A DNA stretch of 64,000 nucleotides. It comes from Megalobrama amblycephala. Taxonomy: Eukaryota > Chordata > Actinopteri > Cypriniformes > Xenocyprididae. The position numbers and the translations under genes are program-made. Location of the stretch: NCBI RefSeq assembly GCF_018812025.1, contig NC_063058.1, positions 22,661,797 through 22,725,796 on the forward strand, in the 5' to 3' direction. Below the pieces are notes generated by a model. The model was given only the letters and a program-made list of their open reading frames with translations. It did no database searches and was not told the origin of the DNA. The number at the start of each line of letters is the position of its first letter. Positions within the stretch are counted from its first letter, which is position 1. Positions 1-13,909 of this stretch are shown in pieces.

Positions 1-616
<616 letters not shown>

Positions 617-622
617 TAAATA

Positions 623-1648
623 TTAAAAGGTGCAATATGTACAATTTTCTCTCCGCTAGAAGCCTATTCAAAGGTGTAGCTTGATGATGGCAAGTTTGAG
701 CGCGGAATCTTGGGACATGTGGTCTTCACCTCACAGCTGATGATAAAGAATTGGGATAGGACTCGGGAAGAAATCATGTTCATGGATGCAATTATTAACG
801 TTACTGTAGTATGAAGCAAAGCAGGAGCGAGTGTTGTGGGAGCTGAACGAGGACGCTGGAGCGATTGCGCAACACATGCCTCACGAGCAGCAGAACTTTT
901 ATTATGACACAGTCGCCGGCGCCACTTCTGCTTTTCCGGTCATGAGTATGAGGTAAAGCAGCTCTGTTTATCATATTAGATACATTTGAGTGTGTTGAAA
1001 ATGATGTTATAACATTACTCTGTGTGTGTTCGCTCGGCAGCTGCTGTGAGACACTGTTGCACACTGCAGTAAGGTAGATTGATTTTAGAATATCATATTA
1101 AATGCTGGATGGCTTGTGTTGATAAATGACATGCAAATAATTTTAAAACGTATGATGGAGAAAATGCTGTATTACTGTTACTAAAAATAAAGCTGCATCT
1201 GATTATACTATGTTAGCTACTTCACAAAATAGTGTTTTTCTCTGAGGTGCGGTAAAGCATGGTACTCACAAAAAAATCAAGAAAATTAGATTTAAACAAT
1301 AAGATAAAACGTGTTGAGCTATATAACAATAATTAGTTTTCTGTCTATAAATATATCAAAACAGTTGTTTGCTTGCCTATTAAAACGTGTAAATATTAAA
1401 GCGTCTTTGGTGTTTCCATGGTTTCTACAAAATAAAACCGGAAACCGAGGGTAACGCAGGGATGACGCAATTGACAGGTGACTCCTCACACGTCCCGGAG
1501 CCTTAGTTAAAATTGCAATTTTCTCACGATTTACAAATAGCTGGAAACATTTGGGATATTGTAAGTACTTAAGTGAACAAAATATATAACACTGGCCTAG
1601 TGGTTTTTAGATATTTTTCTGCAAAATTCTTACATATTGCACCTTTAA
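623..1648 (+). mobile_element. TTAA-flanked non-autonomous DNA element, copy A
   Basis: It begins TTAAAAGGTGCAATATGTA and ends with the inverse TACATATTGCACCTTTAA. TTAA at both edges fits a piggyBac/Kolobok-type target. It carries no transposase. The same 1-kb sequence recurs at 17485-18528 (same strand) and 21487-23258 (opposite strand). Confidence 0.85.
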
Positions 1649-1675
1649 TTAAATAAAATGTAAATACATATTACG

Positions 1676-2130
1676 TATCATTCAAATTTTTGGCATTTAT
1701 AAGATTTTTGAGCCTTTTAAGATAATGTTTTTGAAAATAAATTCTTACGCTCAATCAAGGCTGCATTTATTTATTTATTTATTTTTTAAAAATAACATTT
1801 TCAAAATGTATTTAAAAATGTAATTTGTTCCTGTAATGCATCATTACGTCACATGATCCTTCAGAAATCATTCTAATATGCTGATTTGCTGCTCAAGAAA
1901 CATTTCTTCTTATTATTATCGATGTTGAAAACAGTTGTGCTGCTTTATATTTTTGTGGAAACCATTGATACATTTAATCCAGGATTCTTTGATAAACAAA
2001 ATTCAAAAGAACAACATTTATTTGAAAAAAAGACACTCATAATGTTACAAAAGATTTCTGCCATTTTTGATCAATTTATTACATCCTTGTTGAAAAAAAT
2101 CATTTTGAACGGTAATGCACCTATACATAT
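1676..2130 (+). repeat. Degenerate dispersed repeat (GGCTGCATTTATT family)
   Basis: It shares AAGGCTGCATTTATTT, CATGATCCTTCAGAAATCAT and AACAGTTGTGCTGCTT with 39380-40307 and 41391-41731. It is a dead, non-coding copy. Confidence 0.7.
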
Positions 2131-3374
2131 GTATGAATGAATAAATCGCTCTCTCGCAAAATTATTTATTATAATATATTAAAATATTTACAATGTTTTC
2201 CCAAAAAAAGCAATTTTTAAAAAAATTTTATTTAAATATATTTTGAAAATTCCCTTTGGTGCCGCTAATAGCAACAACTTCTACACTTCACCTTTAATAA
2301 CCAGAATATAACTGAATGATTCACTGTATGTGAATGAAATCAAACTGTGATCCAACATGCTTGTTTGCAATTCAACCACATTAAATGTAAAGAGAGGGCA
2401 GACAAGGCAGACATAAGAGGCGTTTAAGGCACCAGGGCCTCTTTAAAAATCAGTTAGAGGCCTAAACTTCAAAGCCCAGCATGCAAAACAGAGCAGGAAG
2501 TACTGGAACCCAGCCAGGAAGTAAAGAGAGAGCCTGCTGCTTTTACAAGAAGGACATGAGGAGAAAAGGCCCACTGTGAAGGTTTTATGACAAACCCTAC
2601 GGAGAGGATACCGGCACACTTGCTACGACTACAACACAGATTACAACTACAGACTGAGAAGAACAGGAGGAAAGATGGGGAGCGATAAACAGAACTGCAA
2701 ATGAGCAACAGGAAACAACAAGTTAACATGAAATTAAGCCATAAATGTGCTTGTTGAAGGAAAAGTTCACCCAAAAATGAAAACTCATCCTTATGTCATT
2801 CCAAACCTGTATGACTTGCTTTCTTCCGTTGAACACAAAAAGAGACGTTTTGAATAATGAATGATGACTAGAACTTTCAAGCTTCAAAAAGAACAAAAAA
2901 CCCACCATTAAAGTACCATAAAATAGTCCATATGAGTTGTGCGCTATATTTCAAGAGTTCAGAAGTTACAGCATAGCTTTGTGTGATGAACTGACTGAAA
3001 TTTAAGTCGGTATTCACTGATAATCTTCCCTCCAGTAAGCTGTTAAAAACCGAATCCTGAGTCAGTTGAGTTGAATTTAAAAACCAAATAATTCGGGAAC
3101 AGTTGAGTGAACTGGACAGAACAGACTCAAAAGAAGGTCCTGGAATGGATGTTCATATTTATACTAATACTGATGTATATTTTGGTCTTTTCCTCACACA
3201 AAATACTGTATGATTTCACAAAATTTGTAATATAGTGCACAATTCATATGAAACACTATTTTTTTTTTGTCATTTTAAACCTGACAGCTCCAGTTCTCAT
3301 GCACTTTCATTATATTGAAAAGAGTGGAAAAGTATGGCTGGATAAACCAAATACATTTTTTGTTATTTGTTTGT
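2131..3374. other. Mostly unrecognised intron sequence
   Basis: No exon found. A fragment of the AGTTCACCCAAAAATGA repeat family starts near 2760. The stretch 2400-2710 is less AT-rich and unplaced. Confidence 0.4.
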
Positions 3375-4260
3375 TTTATTAGTTATTGTTATATTCATGG
3401 AAATACAATATATCAAATTTGTTGCTATATCAGAATCAAAGACTTTATTCATGGTAAAACATTAGTATCTGTTTATTTGTTTTTGTTTTTTTATCACTAT
3501 ATTTGAATCAAAGGCTATATTAATGGTAAAAATAAATACAAATTATTTTTAGTTTTTTATTTATTGCAAAGACAGAATCAAAGGCTATATTCATAGTAAA
3601 AAATAAAAATGTTTATTGTTTGTTCCTTTATTTGTTGATATATCAAAATCAAAGACTTTACTCATGGTAAAACATTAGTATATGTTTATTATTTTTTAGT
3701 TATTGCTATATCAGAATCAAAGGCTATATTTATGATAATAAAATAAATAAATATATCAGCATCAAATTATATATTTATGGTAAAAATAAATAAACATTTT
3801 TTTTTGTTCATTTATTGCTATATCAGAATCAAAGGCTATATTTATGATAATAAAATAAATAAATAAATATATCAGCATCAAATTATATATTTATGGTAAA
3901 AATAAATAAATACACATTTTTTTTTTCATTTATTGCTATATCAGAATCAAAGGCTATATTTATGATAATTAAATAAATAAAATGTTTTAAATTATTTATT
4001 GCTATATCAGCATCAAAGACTTTATTTATGTTTAAAAAAAGAAAATAATTATTTATTGCTATATCAGCATCAAAGGCTATATTCGTGGTTAAAAAAATAT
4101 AAAATTTGTTTATTCATCTGTTTGTTTATTGCTATATCAGAATTAAAGATGTAATTTATGGTGAAAATAAATACATTTATTGATTCATGTTTTTTTTATT
4201 CATTGCTATATCAGAATCAAAGTCTATATTCATCATAAAAATATAATAATACAACAATAT
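3375..4260 (+). repeat. Minisatellite, ~60-bp units
   Basis: Tandem degenerate units contain TTATTGCTATATCAGAATCA and AAAGGCTATATTTATGGTAA followed by AAATAAATAAA. At least ten units are seen. The same unit reappears at 8475-8640, on the far side of the GGAA array. Confidence 0.88.
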
Positions 4261-4282
4261 ACAATTGTCCACAGTTTTGCTT

Positions 4283-4480
4283 GGTTACACTTTATTTTAA
4301 TGTGTCCCTATATTACTGAGTGATTATGCATATCAATACTGAGTGATATTAATTAAGTACATGTACTTACTTTAGGGTTAGGTTTAGGGTTAGTTGCATG
4401 TAATTATGCCTAATTTATGGTTATTACTATAGTAAATACATGTAACGTGTAACAAGGACACATTAAAATAAAGTGTTACC
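4283..4480. mobile_element. MITE of ~198 bp with 25-bp terminal inverted repeats
   Basis: The left end GGTTACACTTTATTTTAATG matches the reverse complement of the right end CATTAAAATAAAGTGTTACC, with one mismatch. The interior has a short TTAGGGTTAGG-like stretch. Confidence 0.85.
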
Positions 4481-4627
4481 TTTTGTTTTATAACGACGTG
4501 AAAATGTATAAATAATTATAAAATCTCATTTATGGGTGAACTACTATGAAAAAAACAGATTTGGGAGAAAGAAAAATGTTTTAGGCACTTTGATTTCTAT
4601 TGAATGTAAAGCTTATTAGTTTTTAGA

Positions 4628-4745
4628 GTGTGATAGTTCACCCAAAAACAAAATCCAAAAAATGAAGCCATATGGATTTGATTTGAAATGGCATCAGAAC
4701 GAGTATGTGAATAATGACAATTTTCATTTTTGGTGAACAATCTTC
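4628..4745. mobile_element. Short foldback MITE (GATAGTTCACCC family)
   Basis: It starts TGATAGTTCACCCAAAAAC and ends in the inverse TTTTTGGTGAACAATC. It lies only about 40 bp from wasl exon 4. Confidence 0.65.
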
Positions 4746-4786
4746 TCTTCAATAGAAAAGAAAGAAATTAAAACCAGCACATTTAC

Positions 4787-4883
4787 CGGTTTTCCTCTGT
4801 CGTCTGTTGAGCAGCTCGTTGAGTGCACTCCGAAATCGTTTGGCTTCCTCTTCACTGGCAAAGTTGAGGCCCATCTGACAAGA
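4787..4883 (-). CDS. wasl: wasl coding exon 4 (end of WH1)
   Basis: This 97-bp exon encodes [20 protein letters not shown] and then [12 protein letters not shown] plus one base. Two acceptor AGs lie 9 bp apart (CTTTAG and CTTGTCAG). The upstream one keeps the S-C-Q that family members have before the LNF motif, so I chose it. Donor GTAAATGT. Confidence 0.9.
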
Positions 4884-7800
4884 CTAAAGAGCAAAACACA
4901 CCATATGACCAATAAAGACTAAAAGCAGTTTTACACGAAAAACAAGAAGCGACTAGCCAAACAAACTTTTCCACAGAACATCTCCGGCTAGTTCTCTATT
5001 TGCTTTCTTGCTAACGGTCAACAATGTGAAAAATTAAGAAAAAGGACTCACATCTCCTGCGAAGGTAATGAAGTAAGATCTCGAACTATTGATCGCGAAA
5101 TTATTGTAGAGCTCCTGCTCAAACTTTGTTTTTCCATCCTGCAAAAAATTAGAAAAAGATATTGTTACTAATGTAAACGATGTAATTTTAACTGTTTGCA
5201 CTGGCTTTATATAAATTATATTTATTTGTTTGTTTTACACAGAAATAGCATAGAGAGGAAATGAAAGGCAGGGAAACGAGGGGGTTAAAGGGATAGTTCA
5301 CCCTAAAACAAAAATGAAGTCATCATTTACTCACCTTGGTGTTGTTTTAACGGACATTTTTTTTAAATTGTGGTCCAAAAAAGAAAGGAGGACATATGGC
5401 ATTAGATGGTGGTGAACTATCCCTTCAACAAACTGAGCTGTGGTTCCAGCCCAATTTGCTTGGAACTTCTTGTTAGAGCACATGCACTAACTGATATGTC
5501 ACGGATCTGATATCTCTGCGGTTTATTTGATCATCTCCGAGAGCTCACCTTGATATCAAAGACACGGATAAAATAAGACCTTTGAGGGTTGTCTTTCACC
5601 AAACAGGCCACGCCACAGCACCTCTTGACCCAGGACGAGCCCCTGTCCGCCCCGTACACCTGGACCACCGCTGAGCACAATGTCTGCAAAAAGATGAACC
5701 ACCATGAACTTTGTGAAAAAGAAAACTACACGATTATGAGACACTTTTTATAATTAATTTGATCAATCAAAACAACCAAACAAATATGAAGTCTTAACAC
5801 ACATGAATACGTATTATAAATAAACAGAAATATTATGGAAATTCTCAACTAATCCTTAAAACACACTGGTTCTCCAATCCTAATGTTTTTCAAGGGAGGG
5901 AGGGAAGGAGGAAGGAAGAAAGGAAAGGAGGAAAGGAAGGAAGAAGGAAAGGAAGGAAATGAAAGGAAGGAAGGAAGGAAGGACATGAAAGGAAGGAAAT
6001 GAAGAAGGAAGGAAATGAAAGGATCCTTTCATTTCAGTCCTTCATTCTTTCCTTTGAAATGAAAGGAAGGAAGGAAGGAAGGAAGGAAGGAAGGAAGGAA
6101 AGGAAGGAAGGAAAGGAGGAAAGGAAGGAAGAAGGAAAGGAAGGAAATGAGGAAGGAAAAGAAAGGAATAAAAGGAGGAAGGAATGAAGAAAGGAATGAA
6201 GGAAAGGAAAGGGAGTAAGGAAAAGAAAATAAAAGAAAAGAAAGTATAGAAAGAAGGAGGAAATTAAGGAAATGAGAAAGGAAGGAAGGAAATGAGGAAG
6301 GAAAGGAGGAAGGAAGGAAATTAAAGGATCCTTTCTTTGATTTCAGTCCTTCATCCTTTCCTTTGAAATGAAAGGGAAAAAAAGGAGGACGGAATGAAGA
6401 AAAGGATGAAGGAAAGGGAAGGAAGGAAGGAGGGAAGGAAGGAAGGAAGGAAGAAGGAAAGGAAGGACATGAAAGTAAGGAAATGAAGGAGGAAGGAAAT
6501 GAAAGGATCCTTTCATTTCAGTCCTTCATTCTTTCCTTTGAAATGAAAGGAAGGAAGGAAGGAAGGAAGGAAGGAAGGAAAGGAAGGAAGGAAAGGAGGA
6601 AAGGAAGGAAGAAGGAAAGGAAGGAAGAAGGAAAGGAAGGAAATGAGGAAGGAAAAGAAAGGAATAAAAGGAGGAAGGAATGAAGAAAGGAATGAAGGAA
6701 AGGAAAGGGAATAAGGAAAAGAAAATAAAAGAAAATAAAGTATAGAAAGTATAGAAAGAAGGAGGAAATTAAGGAAATGAGAAAGGAAGGAAGGAAATGA
6801 GGAAGGAAAGGAGGAAGGAAGGAAATGAAAGGATCCTTTCTTTGATTTCAGTCCTTCATTCTTTCCTTTGAAATGAAAGGAAGGAAGGAAGGATGGAAGG
6901 ATGGAAGGAAAGGAAGGAAGGAAGGAAGGAAGGAAGGAAGGAAGGAAGGAAAGGAAGGAAGGAAGGAAAGGAGGAAAGAAAGGAAGGAAAGGAGGAAAGG
7001 AAGGAAGAAGGAAAGGAAGGAAATGAGGAAGGAAAAGAAAGGAATAAAAGGAGGAAGGAATGAAGAAAGGAATGAAGGAAAGGAAAGGGAGTAAGGAAAA
7101 GAAAATAAAAGAAAAGAAAGTATAGAAAGTATAGAAAGGAGGAGGAAATTAAGGAAATGAGAAAGGAAGGAAGGAAATGAGGAAGGAAAGGAGGAAGGAA
7201 GGAAATGAAAGGATCCTTTCTTTGATTTCAGTCCTTCATCCTTTCCTTTGAAATGAAAGGGAAAAAAAGGAGGACGGAATGAAGAAAAGGATGAAGGAAA
7301 GGGAAGGAAGGGAGGAAGGAAAATAAAATAAAAGTTAGGAAAGAAGGAAGGAAGGAAAGGAAGGAAGGAAAGGAGGAAAGGAAGGAAGAAGGAAAGGAAG
7401 GAAATGAGGAAGGAAAAGAAAGGAATAAAAGGAGGAAGGAATGAAGAAAGGAATGAAGGAAAGGAAAGGGAGTAAGGAAAAGAAAATAAAAGAAAAGAAA
7501 GTATAGAAAGTATAGAAAGAAGGAGGAAATTAAGGAAATGAGAAAGGAAAGGAGGAAGGAAGGAAATTAAAGGATCCTTTCTTTGATTTCAGTCCTTCAT
7601 CCTTTCCTTTGAAATGAAAGGGAAAAAAAGGAGGACGGAATGAAGAAAAGGATGAAGGAAAGGGAAGGAAGGGAGGAAGGAAAATAAAATAAAAGTTAGG
7701 AAAGAAGGAAGGAAGGAAGGAAGGACATGAAAAGAAGGAAATGAAGAAGGAAGGAAATGAAAGGATCCTCCTTTCATTTCAGTCTTTCATCCTTTCCTTT

Positions 7801-10800
7801 GAAATGAAAGGAAGGAAGGAAGGAAGGAAGGAGGAAGGAAGGAAGAAAGAAAGGAAAGGAAGGAAATGAAAGGAATAAAAGGAGGAAGGAATGAAGAAAG
7901 GAATGAAGGAAAGGAAAGGAAGGGAGGAAGGAAAAGAAAAAAGAAAATAAAAGAAAGGAAAGAAGGAAGGAGGAAATGATGGAAATGAGAAAGGAAGGAA
8001 GGAAATGAAAGGAAGGAAAGGAGGAAGGAAGGAAATGAAAGGATCCTTTCTTTGATTTCAGTCCTTCATCCTTTCCTTTGAAATGAAAGGGAAAAAAGGA
8101 GGACAGAATGAAGAAAAGAATGAAGGAAAGGAAGGGAGGAAGGAAAATAAAAGAAAATAAAGGAAAGAAGGAAGGAAGGAGGAGAGGAGGAAGGTAGGAA
8201 ATGAAAGAAGGAAAAGAGGAAGGAAAGGAAAAGAAAGGAGGAAGGAAAGAAATGAGAAAAAAAGGAAGGAAGGAAGGAAGGAAATGAAAGGAATAAAAGG
8301 AGGAAGGAATGAAGAAAGGGAAAGGAAGGGAGGAAGGAAAAGAAAAGAAAGGAAGGAAGGAAGGAAGGAAGGAAGAAGGAAGGAAGGAAGCAAAGAGGGA
8401 GGAAATAGAAGGGAAGGAAGGGTGGCTGGATATTCTTAAATTCACATTGTTTTGTTTAAATGTATTATTTATTAGTTTGATTGGTTCTTTATTTATTGCT
8501 ATATCTGAATGAATCAAAGACTTTATTCATGCTAAAACATTAATAACATTTGTTTATTTGTGTGTTTGCATTTGTTTTTTATTTATCGCTATATTAAAAT
8601 CCAAAGGCTATATTTATGGTGAAAATAAATAAATTAAAATTATTTGTTTAAAATTAAGTCAAAATTAAGAACAAAACTGACTTTTAAAACAAGTTTATCA
8701 AAAATATGTTTCTACAAAGCAGTTCTTCATTAATTAATTCATTAATGTGATCAATTAAAACAAAACAACCAAACAAATATGAAGCCCTATAACACAAACA
8801 TACTTATTATAAATACACAAATAGAAATATGATGGAAAACTAATCCACAAAACATCAAATTATTCGCGTAACCTGCATTTTCTATGTCCGGGTGGCATTT
8901 TTAACAGAACTGCAAATTAATTTCATACAAAAAAATAAAAAAAATAAAAAGTGCGCAGAAATCTGTATGAATACTGCATGATGTTGTTTGCTGCAAACAC
9001 AGGCCACTGCAGATATCAAGTACTGCTGTAATTGAAACTGCAGTCAAGTACTTGGAGACACACTTGATGGGGCATTTTATTCTCTCTCCACAGGGACTCT
9101 TATTCTAAGAGTGTCTGCGTTCCATGCACATGACCGAAAGCAGCGTTTCAAACACCCTTTTTCAGGACATGGGTTAACTTACCGAAGGGAAAAATAGGCC
9201 AGAATCTTGGCAATACTGTCATGGGGAGGACAGCCAAGATCTCACAGAAGATGAAATATTTTCCATGGACAAGTAACACATACAGGCTTATGCTGAGCAA
9301 TTACTGGAGAACAAAAAAAACCTTGTCCTGCACTTTAACGTACACTTCAGATGGGAACTACATTTCTGATGATAAAAGCGTAGAACGCCACCACAGATCA
9401 TTGAACAAAACCTAAATACATTTGAATGAAATCTCTGATCAATATGGACCCGCTGCTGTTTCATTAAACAATAACTTACTGCAACACCACATCAAATAAA
9501 TAAATAATCAACATATTAATCGATTATCAAAAGTACTCTGATCAATTAACCAGATTAATCAATGATCAAAAGTAATATTCAGAATTAAAATTCCTGATAA
9601 TTTACTCACCCCCATGTCATCCAAGATGTTCATGTATTTTTTTCTTCAGTCAAAAAAGAAATTAAGGTTTTTGATGAAAACATTCCAGGATTTTTCTCCT
9701 TATAGTGGACTTCAATGGGGACCAACAGGTTGAAGGTCCAAATTGCAGTTTCAGTGCAGCTTCAAAGCGTACTACACGATCCCAGACGAGGAATAAGAGT
9801 CTTATCTAGTGAAACGATCACTCATTTAAAAAATTAAATAAATAAATAAATAAAAATATATACTTTTTAACCACAAATGCTGGTCTTGCACTGCTCTGCG
9901 ATGCACCACGAATTACATAATCACGTTGGAAAGGTCACGCAGAAGAGAAGTAGGTAGGGTAGGGCGAAAAACTCCAACTTAAATCATCCAACATTTTTGT
10001 TTTACCTTTTTTATGTAAAGGACATTTGACTTTGAACTTGTCTTTGCACGTTTGCTTTGTAGACACTGGATTGGTACTTCCGCCCAACTCACGTGTGACC
10101 TTTCCAACATGATTACGTAATGTGTGGCGCATCAGAGCAGTGCATTTGTGATTAAAAAGTATATCAATTTTTAGAAAATGACAGATTGTTTCTCTAGATA
10201 AGACCCTTATTCCTCATCTGGGATCATGTAGAGCCCTTTGAAGCTGCACTGAAACTGTAATTTTGACCTTCAACCTGTTGGTCCCCATTGAAGTCCATTA
10301 TATGGAGAAAAATCCTGGAATGTTTTCCTCAAAAACCTTTATTTCTTTTCGACTGAAGAAAGAAAGACATGAATATCTTGGATGACATGGGGGTGAGTAA
10401 ATTATCAGGAAATTTTAATTCTGAAGTGAAATAATTCTTTAATTGGATTGGATTTGATTAAGAAATAATAAACTGATTGACAGGCTCTCAAAAGTAATCA
10501 GATGAATAGATTATAAAATTGATGAAACTATAAACTTTGACTTGACCTATAATTTGTTAATCTGCTGAATCCAATTAATAAATTATCAAAAGTAATCTGA
10601 TTAACTAAAATATGATTAACTGATTATTAATTATTAATCAACTGAATATGTTTCTCAAACAGGATTAATTGATTGAAATGTTAAATTGATTATCAATTTA
10701 TCATAATTTATGAAAAAAGGTTCTCAAAAGTAATCAGATTAATAGACTGAAATTTTACTTCAAAAATTCATTATTAAAATAATACACCACAAAAAGTCAA

Positions 10801-12297
10801 AATTGATCATTTTATAATCTTTGACTTTTAAAATCGATTAATCGGCTGATTATTTCTCCAATTAATCAATTATCAAAAGTAACCTGTCAGTTAATGAGTG
10901 TTCAAAGTGTATTGTGAACTTGATAACTCTTGATATTGATTAACGACAATCAATAAATGTACAGTTACATTTGTTTAGAGACGGGCAGAAAAAGAGAATG
11001 CTGGGTAACCAGTCGACTCATCGTGATCCTGCCACGTCAATAACGGCAACATCAATGAAACAAGACTTCCCTTCATTTCTTCTGATGAAAAACTGCTTCC
11101 TCATGCTCCAAGGCTGCACATTCAGCATTTGAATTCAAGCACTCATTCTGTCTTGGTGGGCCGACTGATTCAAGGACATCGCTAAACGTACAACTACTGT
11201 TTTCAGAGTTCATCAAGTTCAAGAAAGAGTCGAGTTTCCATATGACAAACAACAAACGTTCCTTGCATTCAAAGCGACCAAACACGCTCATGTAATGCTA
11301 TACGTTTGATCGATCGGCTGGGTTTAATCTCACCCAACAAACACTGAACGGAGGGACTGATGGATATTTGCCAGGCTTTTCCATCCATACGGCATTCCTG
11401 TGTGCAAAAGTCTTTGCCAAGAACACAAATACTTAAGACATGTTTCCCCCACTTTCACAGGGATCACCGTCTTTATGTTAGAATTTAGTTTGGTCTGCTT
11501 GGAAACCTGATTCTGGATCAGTACTGGCTCAGCAGCCCTATTCATTAAAGCTCAAATCTCCATGGAAAGGAGGCAGATCAGTTCACTTCCTGTCCTCAAA
11601 GACTGCTGATCACGCACAACCCACCCCCAACCCCTATCTTTTCCCTTTTCTCCATCTCTCTCACTATTGTGCGATTTGGACTCCGTCCACCCTCTGCCCT
11701 TGGTTTTCGGTGCCGGTTCGGGACACAGTGATGAATGAACCCATGACTGCTGGATCTTGGCCCCAAACAACGCGTCTCATATTTAGTCATTCCCAGTGAA
11801 AGCCCACTTTATGGCCTAGCTCTTGGCTGCCGTTCCTGGACGGACACTGCTTGCTTATGGACACTCTTCACTTCCACCTAGACATGGACGAGCAACTTAA
11901 GTAGGTCTGATGGGAAAGAATGCCATATTTGTGAATCGGATTTCAAGCGAAATACGTAAAAGAAACACCTGTTTCACTGCCAAGCTTATTCCCATTTCTA
12001 CAGTACACAGTCTCTAATTTAATCCAATTTCATTTGCCAAAAAAAAAATTAAAAAAAATCACCTTTTCTTTGAGCAAAAAAAAAATATATTGATTTCTCG
12101 ATTTGAATCGATTCTCATTTTTACGAACCGATATCGATTCTTAAATCCCAAGAATCGATTAGTCTAGTCTAGGGCTGCACAACGATTAATCGCGATTAAT
12201 CGTTTGCAAAATAAAAGTCTGTGTTACGTAATATATGTGTGTGTTCTGTGTATAATAATTATGTATATATAAATACATGCACATGTATAAATTTAAG

Positions 12298-12373
<76 letters not shown>

Positions 12374-13403
12374 TAATATTACATATAAAAATAAATATTT
12401 TATATAAATAAATATTTTTTCTTAAATATATACATGTATGTGCATGTACTTAAATATACATAATTATTATACACAGAACACACACATATTACGTAAACAC
12501 AGACTTTTATTTTGCAAACGATTAATCGCGATTAATCGTTGTGCAGCCCTACTGTTTTCGATTGGTGAAAGAATAGAACATTGTAACGCTCTTCCCATCC
12601 AATAAATAGCAATAAGTTTGTGCTTTGTTAGTTTTGATATGAAACAAAGTCTCAGATTTCAAATTCTGTCCATTTTATTACGAAATTAAAAAAATAACCA
12701 TTTTGGCGCTGTTTAATTAATGTGGCGTGACAGATGACTGTAGCCTCCGATCAAGAGAGGCGGCAACGCGAGGCGCGCGTGAACTGATCATCTCCTCCGC
12801 TTTACCAGTTACAGCGCGAAATAAACATGAATAAACACCAAAAGGTATGTTGAAAGATACAGTACACCTTACCAAAATCTAGGGCTGTGACCGGCTGTGA
12901 CGGTGAAGTTGCCACCGCGGTCGTGGAGTGTCACCGGCGGTAGTGTGACGTCATATATAATATATATTTATATATCTCAGAGATCGCGTTAACTTAAAGT
13001 TTTCCGTCTTTGATGGAATTTGTTTAGCAGTGACGGAAAAAATCTGCAGCCCGTCCGTCATTTTGACAGATTATGTAGTTTGTATGTAAGCTTGTTGTAA
13101 TTCCCACTCCTGTCCAGTAGGTGGTGAGCGCGCTCCAGTGTGGCAGCAGAGCGCGAGTTCAGTCTCCAGAATAAAATGAAAACGATGCGCTTGGTTGCAC
13201 ACAGACGAGCACCCAGTTTAAGTAAATTGTATAATGATAAAGTTAATTATGCATGCTTAAGTTACTTAAGTTTTTTTATTTTTCTTGCTGACTATAAGTT
13301 TATGGTCAACGAATGGCTTTTCTGAGGTATAATGTTACGTGACATTGTTGGCAACACTGACTGAACTGACGTGATACAGATTTCGGTAAGCTACTGTATC
13401 TTT

Positions 13404-13475
<72 letters not shown>

Positions 13476-13769
13476 TTCATTCATGTTTATTTCGTTCTGT
13501 ACAGTAGAGGAAAGGATGATCGCATTCACTCACAATCCGTGACAAGAGTTCAAGATGAAAACTGAAAGTGACGCAGCTTGACTTTGATCAGCTTTCTTTT
13601 CATAGTATAAATAAATGCAAGCCTATGCCTATTTGCTTATCCAGTAAGTTCGTGAATAAAATGTCTTTATCATTTAAATATAAAAATTAAAATGACGGGT
13701 AATATTGATTATGATGGATTTTTTTTTTACGATCCTGTCCATCAAAATGACGGCGAAACGCAAGTCTAA

Positions 13770-13824
<55 letters not shown>

Positions 13825-13834
13825 GTATACATAC

Positions 13835-13909
<75 letters not shown>

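Noticed and set aside
3375..4260. Regularly spaced repeats as a CRISPR-like array
   Set aside because: Adjacent degenerate tandem units without distinct spacers, inside a vertebrate intron.
4370..4400. TTAGGGTTAGG-like stretch as interstitial telomere
   Set aside because: Only two to three imperfect units, inside a MITE that carries them as part of its body.
5999..8517. Long open frames rich in KEGRKEGRK or, on the other strand, PSFLPSFL
   Set aside because: They follow directly from the GGAA repeat in every frame; no start context, splice sites or domain.
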